From positions 1-5,652 of the forward strand of contig DAOVCZ010000142.1 in the NCBI GenBank assembly GCA_030669775.1: a DNA stretch of 5,652 bases, given 5' to 3'. Made by a program: the position numbers and the translations under genes. The notes beneath the pieces were generated by a model. The model saw only the letters and a program-made list of their open reading frames with translations. It was not told the origin of the DNA and searched no databases. Position 1 is the first letter of the stretch; each line of letters begins with the position of its first letter. This document shows positions 5,139-5,652 of the stretch, in pieces. Source of the stretch: Chloroflexota bacterium (GTDB lineage Bacteria > Chloroflexota > Anaerolineae > Anaerolineales > UBA4823).

Positions 5139-5652
5139 ACTATTACGTGATGGAGAATATCGTCACGCAGATTGGGAAAATCAGCGTCGATTTTTACGAT
5201 TCTTATTAAGAGCCCTTGGTTTTACGTTACTGGTTCGCTTGGATCATGTTGAAGGGTTGGAGAATATCCCGCAGAAAGGCTCCGGAATTTTATTAATGAA
5301 CCATATTGGGTGGGTTGATCCCATTGTTTTAGTGCATGTTGTGCCGCGCAATATTATCCCTTTAGCGAAAGTTGAAGTGTATGACTATCCGGTAATCGGG
5401 ATCTTTCCACGGATTTGGGGGGCGATACCTGTGCAGAGGGAGGGAGTTGATCGCCGGGCAATTCAAAATGCGTTGGAAGTGCTTAAGAAAGAAGAAATTA
5501 TTTTGGTCGCTCCTGAAGGTACCAGGAATCCAAGGCTTCAAAGGGGAAAAGGAGGTTTTGCTTACCTCGCTAGTCGGTCAGGAGCACCTATCATTCCTGT
5601 AGCTATTGAAGGATCACCGGGCTATCCCGTGATAAGATATTCCCGTAGGTGG
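5077..5652 (+). CDS. PlsC-family acyltransferase, paralogue 3, N-terminal part (cut by window edge)
   Basis: The frame runs from ATG 5077 to the last base without a stop, giving 192 residues of a third PlsC-family acyltransferase; perhaps 40-60 C-terminal residues are missing. Counted from 5077, motif I is NHIGWVD (residues 75-81, His76 and Asp81), motif II GAIPVQREGVDRR (115-127), motif III APEGTRN (145-151) and motif IV IIPVAI (172-177). This is the most canonical of the three, and the likeliest to be a true lysophosphatidate acyltransferase. The first 30 residues are polar and basic, then a hydrophobic stretch at about 39-54 probably meets the membrane. It shares LAKVEVYDYPVIG (96-108) with the matching region of plsC-2 (FAKIELYDIPILG), pointing to common ancestry, but has a motif III-IV spacing two residues shorter. 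From 5077 it overlaps plsC-2 by 62 bases; starting at 5101 or 5119 would cut this to 38 or 20 bases. Those alternatives would remove only the non-conserved leading residues. Confidence 0.88.
   Translation, partial: MSSKLKVRMSVKSSMKNQVHKLLRDGEYRHADWENQRRFLRFLLRALGFTLLVRLDHVEGLENIPQKGSGILLMNHIGWVDPIVLVHVVPRNIIPLAKVEVYDYPVIGIFPRIWGAIPVQREGVDRRAIQNALEVLKKEEIILVAPEGTRNPRLQRGKGGFAYLASRSGAPIIPVAIEGSPGYPVIRYSRRW

Noticed and set aside
1..5652. CRISPR array, mobile element, tRNA, rRNA, riboswitch or defence system
   Set aside because: No spaced direct repeats, transposase or integrase motifs, terminal inverted repeats or tRNA-like folds were seen; nearly all bases are coding for metabolic and membrane proteins.

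Overview
The window looks like chromosomal DNA from a member of the Chloroflexota, probably class Anaerolineae, with moderate GC and the standard code. The main clue is the first two genes: a DUF2298 (Chlor_Arch_YYY-type) membrane protein followed by a GT39/Agl23-like polytopic membrane protein. From memory, this pairing is largely restricted to Chloroflexi and some archaea. The taxonomic call rests on family recognition only; no search was run. All recognised genes are on the + strand, and coding density is very high.

Layout. Bases 1-1116 hold the C-terminal part of a DUF2298 membrane protein, cut by the left edge. Bases 1117-1230 are the only intergenic stretch; it has a possible -10 box but no convincing terminator. 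Bases 1231-3018 encode a 595-residue GT-C-like membrane protein with a soluble C-terminal domain and an acidic tail. Its TGA touches the ATG of cmk (3019-3708, cytidylate kinase). Three plsC-family acyltransferase genes follow, each starting inside the gene before it: plsC-1 (3698-4408), plsC-2 (4368-5138) and plsC-3 (from 5077, cut by the right edge).

How the genes fit together. cmk makes CDP from CMP and so feeds CTP, which is needed for CDP-diacylglycerol as well as for nucleic acids. PlsC-type enzymes acylate lysophosphatidate or related lipids. A cmk-plsC neighbourhood is well known in other bacteria (for example cmk-plsC-ispH-rpsA in many Firmicutes). The two upstream membrane proteins probably handle lipid-linked sugars, so the cluster reads as envelope lipid and glycan synthesis. 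This joint role is inferred from context.

The genes are mostly ordinary, and I see no clearly new system such as defence, CRISPR, a mobile element or a non-coding RNA. The most interesting points are: (i) the plsC triplet, in which the ribosome-binding site and start codon of the next gene lie inside the codons of a shared Tyr-x-Gly-x-Tyr C-terminal motif; (ii) departures from the acyltransferase consensus in two of the three paralogues (HX4E in plsC-1, APEGRES in plsC-2) while the third is near canonical; (iii) a tetrapeptide repeat giving an arginine-striped N-terminal helix in plsC-1; and (iv) altered DE and HGP signatures in the GT39-like protein.
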